Of a stretch of DNA of 64,000 bases, positions 1 to 8,710 are shown piece by piece; position 1 is the first letter of the stretch; each line of letters begins with the position of its first letter. A program made the position numbers and the translations under genes. The DNA is from JBPEXY01 sp052031065. Its GTDB lineage: Bacteria > Pseudomonadota > Gammaproteobacteria > Immundisolibacterales > Immundisolibacteraceae. Under the pieces are notes generated by a model. That model searched no databases and was not told where the DNA came from. It saw nothing but the letters and a program-made list of their open reading frames with translations. The stretch lies in the NCBI GenBank assembly GCA_052031065.1, contig JBPEXY010000166.1:1-64000 (forward strand), read 5' to 3'.

Positions 1-735
1 GTGGGCAGCGCCAGCCTTTGCAGTCGCTACAGGCGCCTGGTCCGAATGGCGCACAGCGGGTTTGTCTTCCGCTACGGACGGAGCGGTTACAGGCTGACTC
101 GGTGAGGAGCCCCCAGCGTCAGACGGTGCCGGTGATGCCGCGACGGAGTCCGACTCTATCTCGACCAGTAGCGAGCCATCTTTCACCTGCTCACCCACTG
201 AGACCTTAATGGCAACAACCTTGCCGCCAACCGGTGTTGGCAGATCCATCGCCGCCTTGTCGGTTTCCAGCGTTATCAGTGTCTGTTCAGCTTCTATAGT
301 GTCACCAACGGCCACCTCAATCGCTGCCACTTCGGCACTTGCAATGCCCTCACCCAGCGCAGGACAGGTAATCTGTTGCAACCCGGCCGCGGGCGCTGGC
401 GAGATCACCGGCTCACTCTGTTCCAGGTTAGCAGTTTCATCGGCGACTGCCGGAGTAGTATCCGGAGCAGTATCTGCGCCACTCTCAGAATCCGCAGCGG
501 TTGTTTCAAGCACCGCAATCAGGTCACCAACGCCAACCTGGTCGCCCGCATTGATGCTCAGCTCGGCGACAACCCCGTCCTGTTCAGCCGGGATATCCAT
601 GGCTGCCTTGTCACTTTCCAGAGTCACCAGAGTGTCACCAGACGAGACAGCAGCACCAACAGCGATCTCTATCGCCGCGACTTCAACCTGTTCAATCCCT
701 TCACCCAGCTCAGGGACTCGAATTTCAATTTTCAT
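1..735 (-). CDS. aceF: dihydrolipoamide acetyltransferase E2 of pyruvate dehydrogenase, N-terminal part (runs off the left edge)
   Basis: Reading the minus strand from an ATG at 735 gives 245 codons open to the window edge, so this is the N-terminal half of the gene. It shows two tandem lipoyl domains, each with a lipoylation motif (ESDKAAMD in the first, ETDKAAMD in the second). They are separated by a Ser/Ala/Pro-rich flexible linker, and a similar linker starts after the second domain. E2 carries acetyl groups on swinging lipoyl-lysines between E1 and CoA inside the pyruvate dehydrogenase core. The start follows the aceE stop by only 14 bases with a GGGA ribosome site, so the two genes form one operon. 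The E1-binding and catalytic domains lie outside the window. A third lipoyl domain is possible but not visible. An E2 of another 2-oxoacid complex is unlikely given the aceE neighbour. Confidence 0.95.
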   Translation of the reverse strand, partial: MKIEIRVPELGEGIEQVEVAAIEIAVGAAVSSGDTLVTLESDKAAMDIPAEQDGVVAELSINAGDQVGVGDLIAVLETTAADSESGADTAPDTTPAVADETANLEQSEPVISPAPAAGLQQITCPALGEGIASAEVAAIEVAVGDTIEAEQTLITLETDKAAMDLPTPVGGKVVAIKVSVGEQVKDGSLLVEIESDSVAASPAPSDAGGSSPSQPVTAPSVAEDKPAVRHSDQAPVATAKAGAAH

Positions 736-749
736 TGTTTATCAGTCCC

Positions 750-3458
750 TTAAACGGTCACCGGATCGGGTAAATCGCAATTAATCCCCAGCTGCTTGGC
801 ATAACCGGCCATTTTGCTGGCATCCAGCTCACCCTCGCGCGCCAGTGCAGCCAGCGTGTTATAGACGATGTGATAGCGGTCAACCTCAAAAAAGCGGCGC
901 AGTTCCTCGCGGGTTCCACTGCGGCCAAAACCATCAGTGCCGAGCACCACATAAGGGGCTTTTACCCAGTTACGGATCTGGTCGGCATAAGCCTTCATGT
1001 AATCGGTCGCGGCAACCACCGGACCCGGCTGGTCCTGCAAAACTTTTTCGATATAACAGGCCTGCGGCGGATTATCCGGGTGCAGCAGATTTTGCCGCTC
1101 CACCTGCAGGCCATCCCGGCGCAGTTCGTTGAAGGAAGTAACACTCCAGACATCACAATGCACGCCAAAATCCTGTTCAAGAATCTCGGCTGCAGCAATC
1201 ACTTCACGCAGAATCGAACCACTACCGAGCAACTGGGCGCGCAGCTGCTTACCCTTCTTTTTCGGTGCAGCACTCAGTTTGTAGATACCGCGCAGAATGC
1301 CCTCTTCACACTCCGCTGGCATTGCCGGCTGCGCATAATTCTCATTCTCCACGGTGAGGTAGTAATAAATATTCTCATCCTCTCCATACATTCGCCGCAG
1401 ACCGTCCTGCACGATGACTGCCAGCTCATACATATATGCCGGGTCATAGGCGCGGCAGTTGGGGATCGTCGCCGCCATTAGATGGCTATGCCCATCCTGG
1501 TGCTGCAATCCCTCACCATTGAGCGTGGTGCGACCAGCAGTGGCGCCTAACAGGAACCCGCGAGCACCCATGTCCGCCGCTGCCCAGGCGAGGTCACCGA
1601 TGCGCTGGAAACCAAACATGGAATAGAAAATATAGAAGGGCACCATGCTGACGCCGTGATTACTGTAGGCAGTTCCGGCGGCGATCCAGGAAGAGAAGGC
1701 ACCCGCTTCATTGATTCCTTCCTGCAGGATCTGACCCTTTTTGTCCTCGCGGTAGAACATGAAACTTTCTGCATCTTCAGGTTCGTATTTCTGCCCTTCA
1801 AAAGCGTAAATACCCAACTGCCGAAACAACCCCTCCATACCGAAAGTACGCGCCTCATCCGGCACGATCGGCACAATATGTTTACCCAGTACTTTGTCCT
1901 TGGTCAGCTGGGTAAGGATGCGGACAAAGGCCATGGTGGTGGAGATTTCACGATCTCCACTGCCATCGAGCATCGCCTTGAACACGCTGAGCTCGGGTAC
2001 TGGCAGTGTTGGCGCCACCGGGTTGCGCGCGGGTATGTGGCCACCCATCGCCTTGCGGCATTCGCGCAGATAAACCATTTCCGGCTCATCGTCTGCCGGC
2101 TTGTAAAACTGTGCTTTGGTCGCCTCTTCGTCGCTTAGCGGAATGCCAAAACGATCTCGAAAATAGAGCAGGTTATCCGCTGCCAGCTTCTTCTGCTGGT
2201 GGGTAGTGTTTTTACCCTCACCGGCGGCACCCATACCGTAGCCTTTGACCGTTTTGCAGAGGATGACAGTGGGTTTATCCGACAGCATCGCCGCATGGTA
2301 GGCAGCGTAAACCTTGCGAAAATCGTGACCGCCCCGTTTCAGGCGAAAGATCTCTTCATCGGAAAGGTGTGCCACCAGCTGCACGAGTTCAGGGTACTTA
2401 CCGAAAAAATGTTGCCGGGTGTAGGCACCACCGCGGGATTTGTAGGCCTGGTACTCTCCATCCACCACCTCCTCCATGCGCTTGGCCAGCAGCCCGCTCT
2501 TGTCGCGCTCAAGCAGGTCGTCCCAGCCGCCACCCCAGACAACCTTGATCACGTTCCAGCCATCGCCGAGGAAATCGGCTTCCAGCTCCTGCATGATTTT
2601 GCCGTTGCCACGTACCGGTCCGTCGAGCCGCTGCAGGTTGCAGTTGACCACAAACACGAGGTTATTGAGCTTCTCCCGATTGGCCAGGGACAGCGCACCG
2701 CGTGATTCCGGCTCGTCCATCTCGCCATCGCCGAGGAATGCCCAGACCTTGCGGTCCTGCATATCCATCAATCCGCGGTTATGCAGATAGGCCATGAAGC
2801 GGGCCTGATAGATTGCCATGATCGGACCAAGCCCCATGGAGACGGTGGGAAACTGCCAGAACTCCGGCATCAGCCATGGGTGCGGATAGGAGGTGACACC
2901 GTTGCCCTTGGAGCCATCAGGGTTGAGGTCGCGGCGAAAATTGATCAACTGCTCTTCGCTGAGCCGCCCCTCCAGAAACGCCCGCGCATAAATGCCGGGT
3001 GAAGAGTGGCCCTGAAAAAACACCATATCACCGCCATGCTGGTCAGTTGCGCCACGAAAAAAATGGTTAAAACCGACATCGAGCATGGTCGCACAGGAGG
3101 CATAACTGGCGATGTGCCCACCCAGACCACTGTCATCGGCATTGGCTCTGACCACCATTGCCATTGCGTTCCAGCGAGAGTAGGAACGCAGTTTACGCTC
3201 CAAGGTCGGGTCGCCAGGCACCGGTGGTTCCAGATGTGCCGGAATGGTGTTCAGATAAGGGGTATTGGCGTTATATGGCGAATCGACGCCGCGACGTCGC
3301 GCTTCATCTGCCAGCTGCTGGAGCAGATAACGAACGCGATCAGCGCCGTCTGCTTCAAGCAGGGAATCGAGTGCTTCCAGCCATTCCCGGGTCTCCTGCG
3401 GATCGATATCACTCTCTGCAGGCAACCCTGTTTCCAGCGCCTCCAAGGATTTATTCAT
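750..3458 (-). CDS. aceE: pyruvate dehydrogenase E1 component, homodimeric type
   Basis: This 902-residue protein matches the length of the homodimeric E1 of Gram-negative bacteria (about 887 in E. coli). It decarboxylates pyruvate with thiamine diphosphate and reductively acetylates the lipoyl groups of E2. The ThDP/Mg motif begins with GDGEMDEPES at about residue 243 and closes with NCNLQRLDGPV about 30 residues later. The N-terminal region contains DSGLGGHIASYAS and the HGGDMVFFQGHSSPG active-site loop. Expected family blocks run through the pyrimidine domain (NGEGLQHQDGHSHL) to the C-terminal domain (TDGFGRSGTREELRRFF). It is the first gene of an aceE-aceF operon. An 18-bp imperfect palindrome lies 32 bases upstream of the start and could be an operator. 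Confidence 0.97.
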   Translation of the reverse strand: MNKSLEALETGLPAESDIDPQETREWLEALDSLLEADGADRVRYLLQQLADEARRRGVDSPYNANTPYLNTIPAHLEPPVPGDPTLERKLRSYSRWNAMAMVVRANADDSGLGGHIASYASCATMLDVGFNHFFRGATDQHGGDMVFFQGHSSPGIYARAFLEGRLSEEQLINFRRDLNPDGSKGNGVTSYPHPWLMPEFWQFPTVSMGLGPIMAIYQARFMAYLHNRGLMDMQDRKVWAFLGDGEMDEPESRGALSLANREKLNNLVFVVNCNLQRLDGPVRGNGKIMQELEADFLGDGWNVIKVVWGGGWDDLLERDKSGLLAKRMEEVVDGEYQAYKSRGGAYTRQHFFGKYPELVQLVAHLSDEEIFRLKRGGHDFRKVYAAYHAAMLSDKPTVILCKTVKGYGMGAAGEGKNTTHQQKKLAADNLLYFRDRFGIPLSDEEATKAQFYKPADDEPEMVYLRECRKAMGGHIPARNPVAPTLPVPELSVFKAMLDGSGDREISTTMAFVRILTQLTKDKVLGKHIVPIVPDEARTFGMEGLFRQLGIYAFEGQKYEPEDAESFMFYREDKKGQILQEGINEAGAFSSWIAAGTAYSNHGVSMVPFYIFYSMFGFQRIGDLAWAAADMGARGFLLGATAGRTTLNGEGLQHQDGHSHLMAATIPNCRAYDPAYMYELAVIVQDGLRRMYGEDENIYYYLTVENENYAQPAMPAECEEGILRGIYKLSAAPKKKGKQLRAQLLGSGSILREVIAAAEILEQDFGVHCDVWSVTSFNELRRDGLQVERQNLLHPDNPPQACYIEKVLQDQPGPVVAATDYMKAYADQIRNWVKAPYVVLGTDGFGRSGTREELRRFFEVDRYHIVYNTLAALAREGELDASKMAGYAKQLGINCDLPDPVTV

Positions 3459-3489
3459 GACGGCTAATGCCCTCCGACTTCACTGTTGG

Positions 3490-3507
3490 TTGATCGGTAC
3501 CGACCAA
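3490..3507. promoter_or_regulatory. imperfect palindrome upstream of aceE, candidate operator
   Basis: TTGATCGGT at 3490-3498 faces ACCGACCAA at 3499-3507 with one mismatch in nine pairs. It is centred about 40 bases upstream of the aceE start. PdhR-type regulators bind TTGGT/ACCAA half sites. TTGGT (3486-3490) and ACCAA (3503-3507) both occur here, but 12 bases apart, not at the usual PdhR spacing. The regulator is therefore unassigned. Confidence 0.3.
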
Positions 3508-3685
3508 AAACTGAGCGGGGTATCGCCAGCGTTGGCGGGCTATGTGCTCCGCGGCTCGCGGAAACGACAAAGGGCGCCATTCTACACCAGCACTGCACCA
3601 CGCGAGCTGCGTTGATCAGAGACGGTTAACCGCGACCGATCCGTTAAACTAACCGCACTGGCGCACGCTTGTGGCTGTCACCGAC

Positions 3686-3707
3686 AATGGGGCGACGGCA
3701 CCCCATT
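3686..3707 (+). other. hairpin upstream of pyrC
   Basis: AATGGGG (3686-3692) and CCCCATT (3701-3707) form a perfect 7-bp stem with an 8-base loop about 95 bases before the pyrC ATG. It could lie in the pyrC leader. It does not cover the start region as the pyrimidine-responsive hairpin of enteric pyrC does. It has no T tract, so it is not an intrinsic terminator. Confidence 0.25.
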
Positions 3708-3799
3708 CAGCGATATACCGGGCCGGTTCAGGGCGCGATCAGGCATAACCTGGCCTGCTACCATAACCATTCACACCAACCTCCGGTACAACGACCTCA

Positions 3800-4849
3800 A
3801 TGACAACCCGACTGACCCTGACCCGACCCGACGACTGGCATCTGCATCTGCGCGACGGCGCCATGCTGAGGACGGTGGTCAACCACAGTGCGCGCCAGTT
3901 CAGTCGCGCGATGATCATGCCCAATCTGGTGCCGCCCGCTATCAACTGCCAGGCGGTGATCGATTATCGCCAGCGGATTCTTCAGGCAGCGCCAGAGAAC
4001 ACCACCTTCGACCCGGTAATGGCGATTTATCTCACCGATCAACTCGACGAGGCGGAAATCCGTCGCGCCGCTGAACATCCTCATATCGGCGCAGTAAAAC
4101 TCTATCCAGCCGGAGCAACCACCAATTCCGAAGCTGGCGTCGGCGACCTGCAGGCAATCTACCCAGTACTGGAGTGGATGGAAAAATATGACTTACCGCT
4201 GCTGATCCACGGCGAGGTGACCGATACGAAAGTCGATATTTTTGACCGGGAAGCGGTTTTTATCGGGCAGCACCTGATTCCAATTGTGGAGAAATTCAGC
4301 GGGTTAAGGGTCGTTCTGGAGCATGTCACCACCAGTCATGGTGTTGATTATGTGCTGTCGGCACGCGCCGGGGTTGCGGCGACCATCACCGCCCACCATC
4401 TGCTGCTGAACCGCAACGACCTGCTGGTAGGTGGCATCCGCCCCCACCACTACTGCCTGCCAGTCGTGAAGCGGGAGAGCCACCGCCAGGCACTACTAAA
4501 GGCAGCGACCAGTGGCAGTTCACGCTTTTTCGCCGGCACCGACAGCGCCCCTCATTCCAAATCTGACAAAGAGTCTGCCTGCGGCTGTGCCGGCATCTAT
4601 ACGGCGCCGATTGCCATCGAACTCTATGCCGAAGCCTTTGAACAGGCCGGTGCCCTGGAGCAGCTGGAAGCCTTTACCAGTGCCCACGGTGCCGACTTTT
4701 ACCACCTGCCGAGGAACCAGGAGCACATCACCCTGGAACAAGTTACGCAACCGGTACCAGATTGGTACGGTGAGGGACGGGAACAGGTGGTGCCGCTAAG
4801 GGCTGGCGGCGAATGCCGCTGGCAACTGACCGGCACCCCCGCGCACTGA
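3800..4849 (+). CDS. pyrC: dihydroorotase, catalytically intact
   Basis: This protein of 349 residues cyclises carbamoyl-aspartate to dihydroorotate, the third step of pyrimidine synthesis. It matches the short E. coli-type PyrC (about 348). All binuclear metal ligands are in place: the HLH pair at 14/16 in DDWHLHLRDG, the carboxylated Lys100 in GAVKLYPAG, His137 in LLIHGEV, His175 in VLEHVTT and Asp248 in FAGTDSAPHS. The gene stands alone, divergent from aceE. It supplies the activity that the degenerate dihydroorotase homologue at 30779-32092 lacks. No clear Shine-Dalgarno sequence precedes the ATG. The start is supported by the alignment of MTTRLTLTRPDDWHLHLR with the family. Confidence 0.96.
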   Translation: MTTRLTLTRPDDWHLHLRDGAMLRTVVNHSARQFSRAMIMPNLVPPAINCQAVIDYRQRILQAAPENTTFDPVMAIYLTDQLDEAEIRRAAEHPHIGAVKLYPAGATTNSEAGVGDLQAIYPVLEWMEKYDLPLLIHGEVTDTKVDIFDREAVFIGQHLIPIVEKFSGLRVVLEHVTTSHGVDYVLSARAGVAATITAHHLLLNRNDLLVGGIRPHHYCLPVVKRESHRQALLKAATSGSSRFFAGTDSAPHSKSDKESACGCAGIYTAPIAIELYAEAFEQAGALEQLEAFTSAHGADFYHLPRNQEHITLEQVTQPVPDWYGEGREQVVPLRAGGECRWQLTGTPAH

Positions 4850-4864
4850 CACCGTTAAAGCAAC

Positions 4865-5476
4865 CTATGCGCTGACCGTAGCGTCAGCCCCGGTCAACGC
4901 AAAACCGGGCCAGGCGGCAGAAGCTAACCGAAGCCGCTCAATTGCCGGCCAGGGTAGTAGTGAGAAACCGCTCTGACTTAACTGCTGCAGTGAAACGCCA
5001 ACTGCAATGGTCACCAGTGAACAGCCGCTACCATCGACGCTGCCATCCGCCAGCGCCATCTGCAGTTCCGGCAACAGCTGGGCAAGATTGCTCTCTGCAC
5101 GTTCAACGCGGCCAGTCGCCTCCAGTTGTGGATTCAGTTTGCGGCAATAGAGCAGTTCCGCACTCTGCAGGGCAAGCCGCTGTTGCCACGCGAGCCACTG
5201 GTCGGCTACTGCACGCGCTTTTATCTGCGCAGGGTAGAGCTGCTCTGCCGCACACCGCGACTGCACCAGGTAACGTTGAATGGCGTGCACTTCGGAGAGT
5301 ACAAAACCGTCGTCATCGATCATCGGCACCTTGCAGAGCGGATTAAGCGCCTCCGGCAGATAGGGGTCTTCGGTTTGCTGAACGACCACCATTTCGTATT
5401 CGATGCTGAGCTGGTGGCAAAGCACGCGGATCTCCCGCGTTGGCGCCGACAGTGGATGGCCATAGAGCATTAACAT
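4865..5476 (-). CDS. glutathione S-transferase family protein
   Basis: A 203-residue protein with a thioredoxin-fold N-terminal domain typical of GSTs. It begins MLMLYGHPLSAPTREIRVLC. The glutathione gamma-glutamyl contact region reads NPLCKVPMIDDDGFVLSEVHAI, with the cis-Pro after Val and the Glu-Val equivalent of the usual Glu-Ser pair. An all-helical C-terminal domain follows from about residue 85. The substrate is unknown. It ends 15 bases from the convergent pyrC stop and sits just downstream of an aldo/keto reductase on the same strand. The pair may act in detoxification, but that is inference only. Confidence 0.8.
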   Translation of the reverse strand: MLMLYGHPLSAPTREIRVLCHQLSIEYEMVVVQQTEDPYLPEALNPLCKVPMIDDDGFVLSEVHAIQRYLVQSRCAAEQLYPAQIKARAVADQWLAWQQRLALQSAELLYCRKLNPQLEATGRVERAESNLAQLLPELQMALADGSVDGSGCSLVTIAVGVSLQQLSQSGFSLLPWPAIERLRLASAAWPGFALTGADATVSA

Positions 5477-5499
5477 TCGCTAACCGGTACTGCTCTGGT

Positions 5500-6537
5500 T
5501 CAGGGGCAGGGATTGGGGTAGCGCTGGTGAATCGCCTCAATGCCGGCAACCAGCTCATCGGTGAGGCGCAAATCAACACTCTCAATATTGCTGCGCAGCT
5601 GACTCATGCTGGTGGCACCAATAATGGTACTGGTCAGGAACGGCCTGCTGTTAACAAAAGCCAGCGCCATCTGCGCCGGATCAATGCCGTGATCGCTGGC
5701 CAGTTTTACATACTCTGTGGTCGCGGCAACCCCCTGCGGGCCGGTATAGCGGGCGAACTGCGGGAACTGATTCACCCGATCCTGTGGCGTTGCCGTTTCC
5801 GCAACATATTTTCCGGAAAGCGTGCCGAAGGCGAGGGGCGAATAGGCGAGCAACCCAAGCTGTTCGCGGTGACTCACTTCAGCCAGGCCAACCTCGAACG
5901 AACGGTTCAACAGACTATATGGGTTCTGAATCGAGACCACTTTTGGCAGACCAAGCCGCTCAGCGGCATTTATCCAGCGCATCGCCCCCCAGGGGGTTTC
6001 GTTGCTGATACCGATATGGCGTACCTTGCCGCTGGCCACCAGTTCCGCCAACACTGTCAGGCTCTCTTCAATCGGAACTGATTCGGCATTCTCATCGTGC
6101 CGGTAGCCAAGCTGGCCAAAATAGTTGGTGGGTCGGTCAGGCCAGTGCACCTGATAGAGATCGATGTAATCAGTCTGCAGCCGCTGCAGACTCCCTTCAA
6201 TTGCTGCCTCGATATTGGCCCGGTCGACCTGCGGCCCGCCCCGCAGATAGCTCATACCACTGGAACGCCCGGCGACCTTGGTCGCCAGAATAATCCGCTC
6301 CCTGCCCCCGCGCGCCTTTAGCCAGCTACCGATGATGCGTTCCGTGCTGCCCTGGGTTTCTGCGCGGGTCGGCACCGAATACATCTCCGCAGTGTCGATA
6401 AAGTTGACTCCGCAGTCGAGGGCATAATCGAGCTGCTGATGACCATCCGCTTCACTGTTCTGCTGTCCCCAGGTCATGGTACCCAGACAGATCAGGCTGA
6501 CCTGCAGGTCGGTTGTCCCTAACGGACGGTACAACAT
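5500..6537 (-). CDS. aldo/keto reductase, Tas-like
   Basis: A 345-residue NADPH-dependent (beta/alpha)8 oxidoreductase. The Asp-Tyr pair appears in NFIDTAEMYSVPT, the catalytic Lys in IILATKVAG and the His in LYQVHWPDRPTN. The C-terminal cofactor loop IIGATSMSQLRSNIES is present. The pattern MLYRPLGTTDLQVSLICLGTMTWGQQN and the long insertion after the His resemble E. coli Tas (about 346 residues) more than general AKRs. The physiological substrate is not known. It is separated from the GST gene by 23 bases and probably cotranscribed with it. Confidence 0.88.
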   Translation of the reverse strand: MLYRPLGTTDLQVSLICLGTMTWGQQNSEADGHQQLDYALDCGVNFIDTAEMYSVPTRAETQGSTERIIGSWLKARGGRERIILATKVAGRSSGMSYLRGGPQVDRANIEAAIEGSLQRLQTDYIDLYQVHWPDRPTNYFGQLGYRHDENAESVPIEESLTVLAELVASGKVRHIGISNETPWGAMRWINAAERLGLPKVVSIQNPYSLLNRSFEVGLAEVSHREQLGLLAYSPLAFGTLSGKYVAETATPQDRVNQFPQFARYTGPQGVAATTEYVKLASDHGIDPAQMALAFVNSRPFLTSTIIGATSMSQLRSNIESVDLRLTDELVAGIEAIHQRYPNPCP

Positions 6538-6670
6538 TGCACATCACTCCCGAGAAAAAGTTGTTGTCATTACCAAACAGCGGTCTGCCAATTATGCCAT
6601 CCACCAGATCGGCGGCAGCTGGACGACCGGCACCTGAAAGCTATCGCGGCGTATCATTAAACTAGTTTGC

Positions 6671-6698
6671 TTTGAGTTACCCACGAGTCAAGTAGAAT
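6671..6698 (+). promoter_or_regulatory. candidate sigma-70-type promoter for the sulfhydrylase gene
   Basis: TTTGAG/TTGAGT at 6671-6677 and TAGAAT at 6693-6698 are separated by 15-16 bases, in the only intergenic space before the metY-like gene. The -10 element matches five of six consensus bases; the -35 is weaker. I see no SAM or other riboswitch fold in the 70-base leader. Confidence 0.35.
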
Positions 6699-6769
6699 AG
6701 GCGCCCGGCTCAATCTGGCACCGACAGCGAATCAACCACCAAACCAAAGCCCAACCCAAGGAACGAAAG

Positions 6770-8044
6770 ATGAAACTAGATTCCCAGGCGATTCACGGCG
6801 GTTACGCCCCCGACCCGACCACCAAAGCAGTAGCGGTACCGATCTACCAGACAACGTCCTACGCTTTTGATAACACCCAGCACGGCGCTGACCTGTTCGA
6901 CCTGAAGGTTGAAGGCAATATTTACACGCGGATCATGAACCCTACCAGCGACGTGCTGGAAAAGCGGGTCGCGGAGATGGAAGGCGGCATTGCCGGACTG
7001 GCGGTGGCATCGGGTTCGGCGGCGATCACCTACTCGATCATGAACCTGGCGCGTGCCGGTGACAATATTGTCAGCAGCTCGAAACTATACGGCGGTACCT
7101 ACAACCTGTTCGCCCACACCTTTCCGCAATTCGGTATTGAAGTACGCTTTATCGACCATACCGACCTCGATGCACTGAAGAACGCCATCGATGATCGCAC
7201 CAAGGCGGTTTTTTGCGAAACCATCGGCAACCCGGGCGGCCACATTACCGATATTGGCGCATTCGCCGAAATTGCCCACGCTGCCGGGGTACCGGTCATC
7301 GTCGACAGTACGGTAGCCACCCCCGCAATCTGCAAACCGATTGAACATGGCGCCGACCTGGTGATCCACTCACTAACCAAGTACATGGGCGGCCACGGCA
7401 CCAGCATGGGCGGCGTTGTTGTTGATGGTGGAAATTTTCCATGGACTGATCACGCCGACCGCTTTCCACAGTTCTGTGAACCAGACCCCTCCTACCACGG
7501 CACAGTGATGGCGGAAGCCTTTGGTCCAGCAGCCTGTATCGCCCGCATACGGGTGGTGATGCTGCGTAACATGGGCGCTGCACTATCGCCGTTTAACGCC
7601 TTCCAGATCCTGCAGGGCATCGAGACCCTGCCGCTGCGGATGGAACGCCACTGCAGCAATGCATTGGCAGTTGCCAGACATCTCGAACAGCAGGAACAGG
7701 TGGGCTGGGTCTCCTACGCGGGGCTGCCGAGTCACACTGACCACGCGCTGGCTGAGAAATACCTCGGCGGCGACGCTTCCGGCATCCTCACCTTCGGCCT
7801 CAACGGTGGTCTGGAAGCCGGCGCCAGATTCATCGATGCACTGCAGATGATTGTCAGGCTGGTCAACATTGGGGATGCCAAATCGCTCGCTACCCACCCG
7901 GCAACCACCACTCATCGTCAGCTCAACGCAGAAGAGCTTGCCGCTGCAGGGGTCACCGAGGATATGGTGCGCCTCTCTATCGGTATCGAATCGGTGGAAG
8001 ATATCATCGCTGATATCGACCAGGCGCTGGCTGCAGCACGATAA
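6770..8044 (+). CDS. metY: O-acetylhomoserine sulfhydrylase, PLP-dependent
   Basis: A 424-residue Cys/Met-metabolism PLP enzyme. The length and the sequence of the PLP site (HSLTKYMGGHGTSMGG, Schiff-base Lys204) match O-acetylhomoserine aminocarboxypropyltransferases, not the shorter cystathionine gamma-synthases. Other family blocks are SGSAAITYSIMNL for phosphate binding, YGGTYNLF with the stacking Tyr, and the substrate Arg region ATHPATTTHRQL. It makes homocysteine directly from O-acetylhomoserine and sulfide, and some members also act on O-acetylserine. The ATG follows AAGGAACGAAAG, a good ribosome site. It is monocistronic, ending in a strong bidirectional terminator at 8063-8100. Confidence 0.93.
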   Translation: MKLDSQAIHGGYAPDPTTKAVAVPIYQTTSYAFDNTQHGADLFDLKVEGNIYTRIMNPTSDVLEKRVAEMEGGIAGLAVASGSAAITYSIMNLARAGDNIVSSSKLYGGTYNLFAHTFPQFGIEVRFIDHTDLDALKNAIDDRTKAVFCETIGNPGGHITDIGAFAEIAHAAGVPVIVDSTVATPAICKPIEHGADLVIHSLTKYMGGHGTSMGGVVVDGGNFPWTDHADRFPQFCEPDPSYHGTVMAEAFGPAACIARIRVVMLRNMGAALSPFNAFQILQGIETLPLRMERHCSNALAVARHLEQQEQVGWVSYAGLPSHTDHALAEKYLGGDASGILTFGLNGGLEAGARFIDALQMIVRLVNIGDAKSLATHPATTTHRQLNAEELAAAGVTEDMVRLSIGIESVEDIIADIDQALAAAR

Positions 8045-8062
8045 ACCCTGCGAACTGGACAT

Positions 8063-8100
8063 AAAAACCCCCAGGAGATGCTCATCTCCTGGGGGTTTTT
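8063..8100. terminator. strong bidirectional intrinsic terminator
   Basis: A perfect 17-bp inverted repeat (8063-8079 against 8084-8100) with a 4-base loop, flanked by A5 on the left and T5 on the right. It can therefore stop transcripts from both sides: the metY-like gene on the plus strand and the HPF-type gene on the minus strand. Confidence 0.93.
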
Positions 8101-8154
8101 GGTTATTGCTAGCGGAATCGAGCCCTTATTTAGGACCCGCTCCAGCAATCTGTT

Positions 8155-8505
8155 CTATATCTCGGCAGTCTGGTTTTTGTTGTGGTTTTTCACATGGCCG
8201 GATTTTTTCTGCATGTGTTCACGCACCTGCCGGGTCGCCGCGTCGAAAGCATCACGGATCGCTACATAGAGGTCCTCAGCGGGCTCACGGGTGATCACCA
8301 GCTCTTTTCCCGGCAAGGTCAGGTCGATGTGGACGTTGTAAAGCACCCCTTTGTGATGATGTCGATGTGGGCACTCCACCACCACCCTGCAGCTGGTAAT
8401 GCAATCTGAAAAGTGTTCCAGCTTGTCAGCCCGCTTTCTCACTGCCGCATCGATCGCATCGGTCATTTCCAGGTTTCTGGCAGTGATCTGTAAAGGTATT
8501 CTCAT
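8155..8505 (-). CDS. hpf: ribosome hibernation promoting factor, short HPF/RaiA type
   Basis: A 116-residue protein of the S30AE family beginning MRIPLQITARNLEMTDAIDA. It has the beta-alpha-beta-beta-beta-alpha pattern and ends in a basic tail with KKSGHVKNHNKNQ. Short HPF members bind the 30S decoding region of idle ribosomes and promote 100S dimers. A longer reading starting 36 bases upstream is possible, but the ATG at 8505 is preceded by AGGAG at the right distance and matches the family N-terminus. It is not next to rpoN/ptsN here, unlike in many gammaproteobacteria. It shares the terminator at 8063-8100 with the convergent gene. Confidence 0.87.
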   Translation of the reverse strand: MRIPLQITARNLEMTDAIDAAVRKRADKLEHFSDCITSCRVVVECPHRHHHKGVLYNVHIDLTLPGKELVITREPAEDLYVAIRDAFDAATRQVREHMQKKSGHVKNHNKNQTAEI

Positions 8506-8710
8506 TGGCACACTCCTGTAACGAAGATAAAAAACGGTCACTTTCGTTTACTATAGCGGTTCTCCTTAATAGATCTATAACCTGGACCAACCAGGTTGGT
8601 TAACCATTGGGGATCACCTTAATCGTGTATCAGCATTGGGTCAATCAATCCACGGCGCCTGGACTGGAAACCGCTCCTGCTCACCCGAACAACCTATTAA
8701 ACCGAACAAT

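Larger units (their letters stand above)
3459..3799. other. divergent intergenic region between aceE and pyrC
   Basis: This 341-base stretch separates the divergent starts of aceE and pyrC and should hold both promoters. It contains an imperfect palindrome at 3490-3507 and a 7-bp hairpin at 3686-3707, listed separately. I see no convincing small ORF, tRNA or terminator. No good Shine-Dalgarno sequence precedes the pyrC ATG. Confidence 0.6.

Noticed and set aside
209..784. Long plus-strand ORF of 191 codons at the left edge
   Set aside because: It is antisense to the lipoyl domains of aceF; its Ser/Ala/Thr-rich composition is the mirror of the Ala-rich linker and matches no family.
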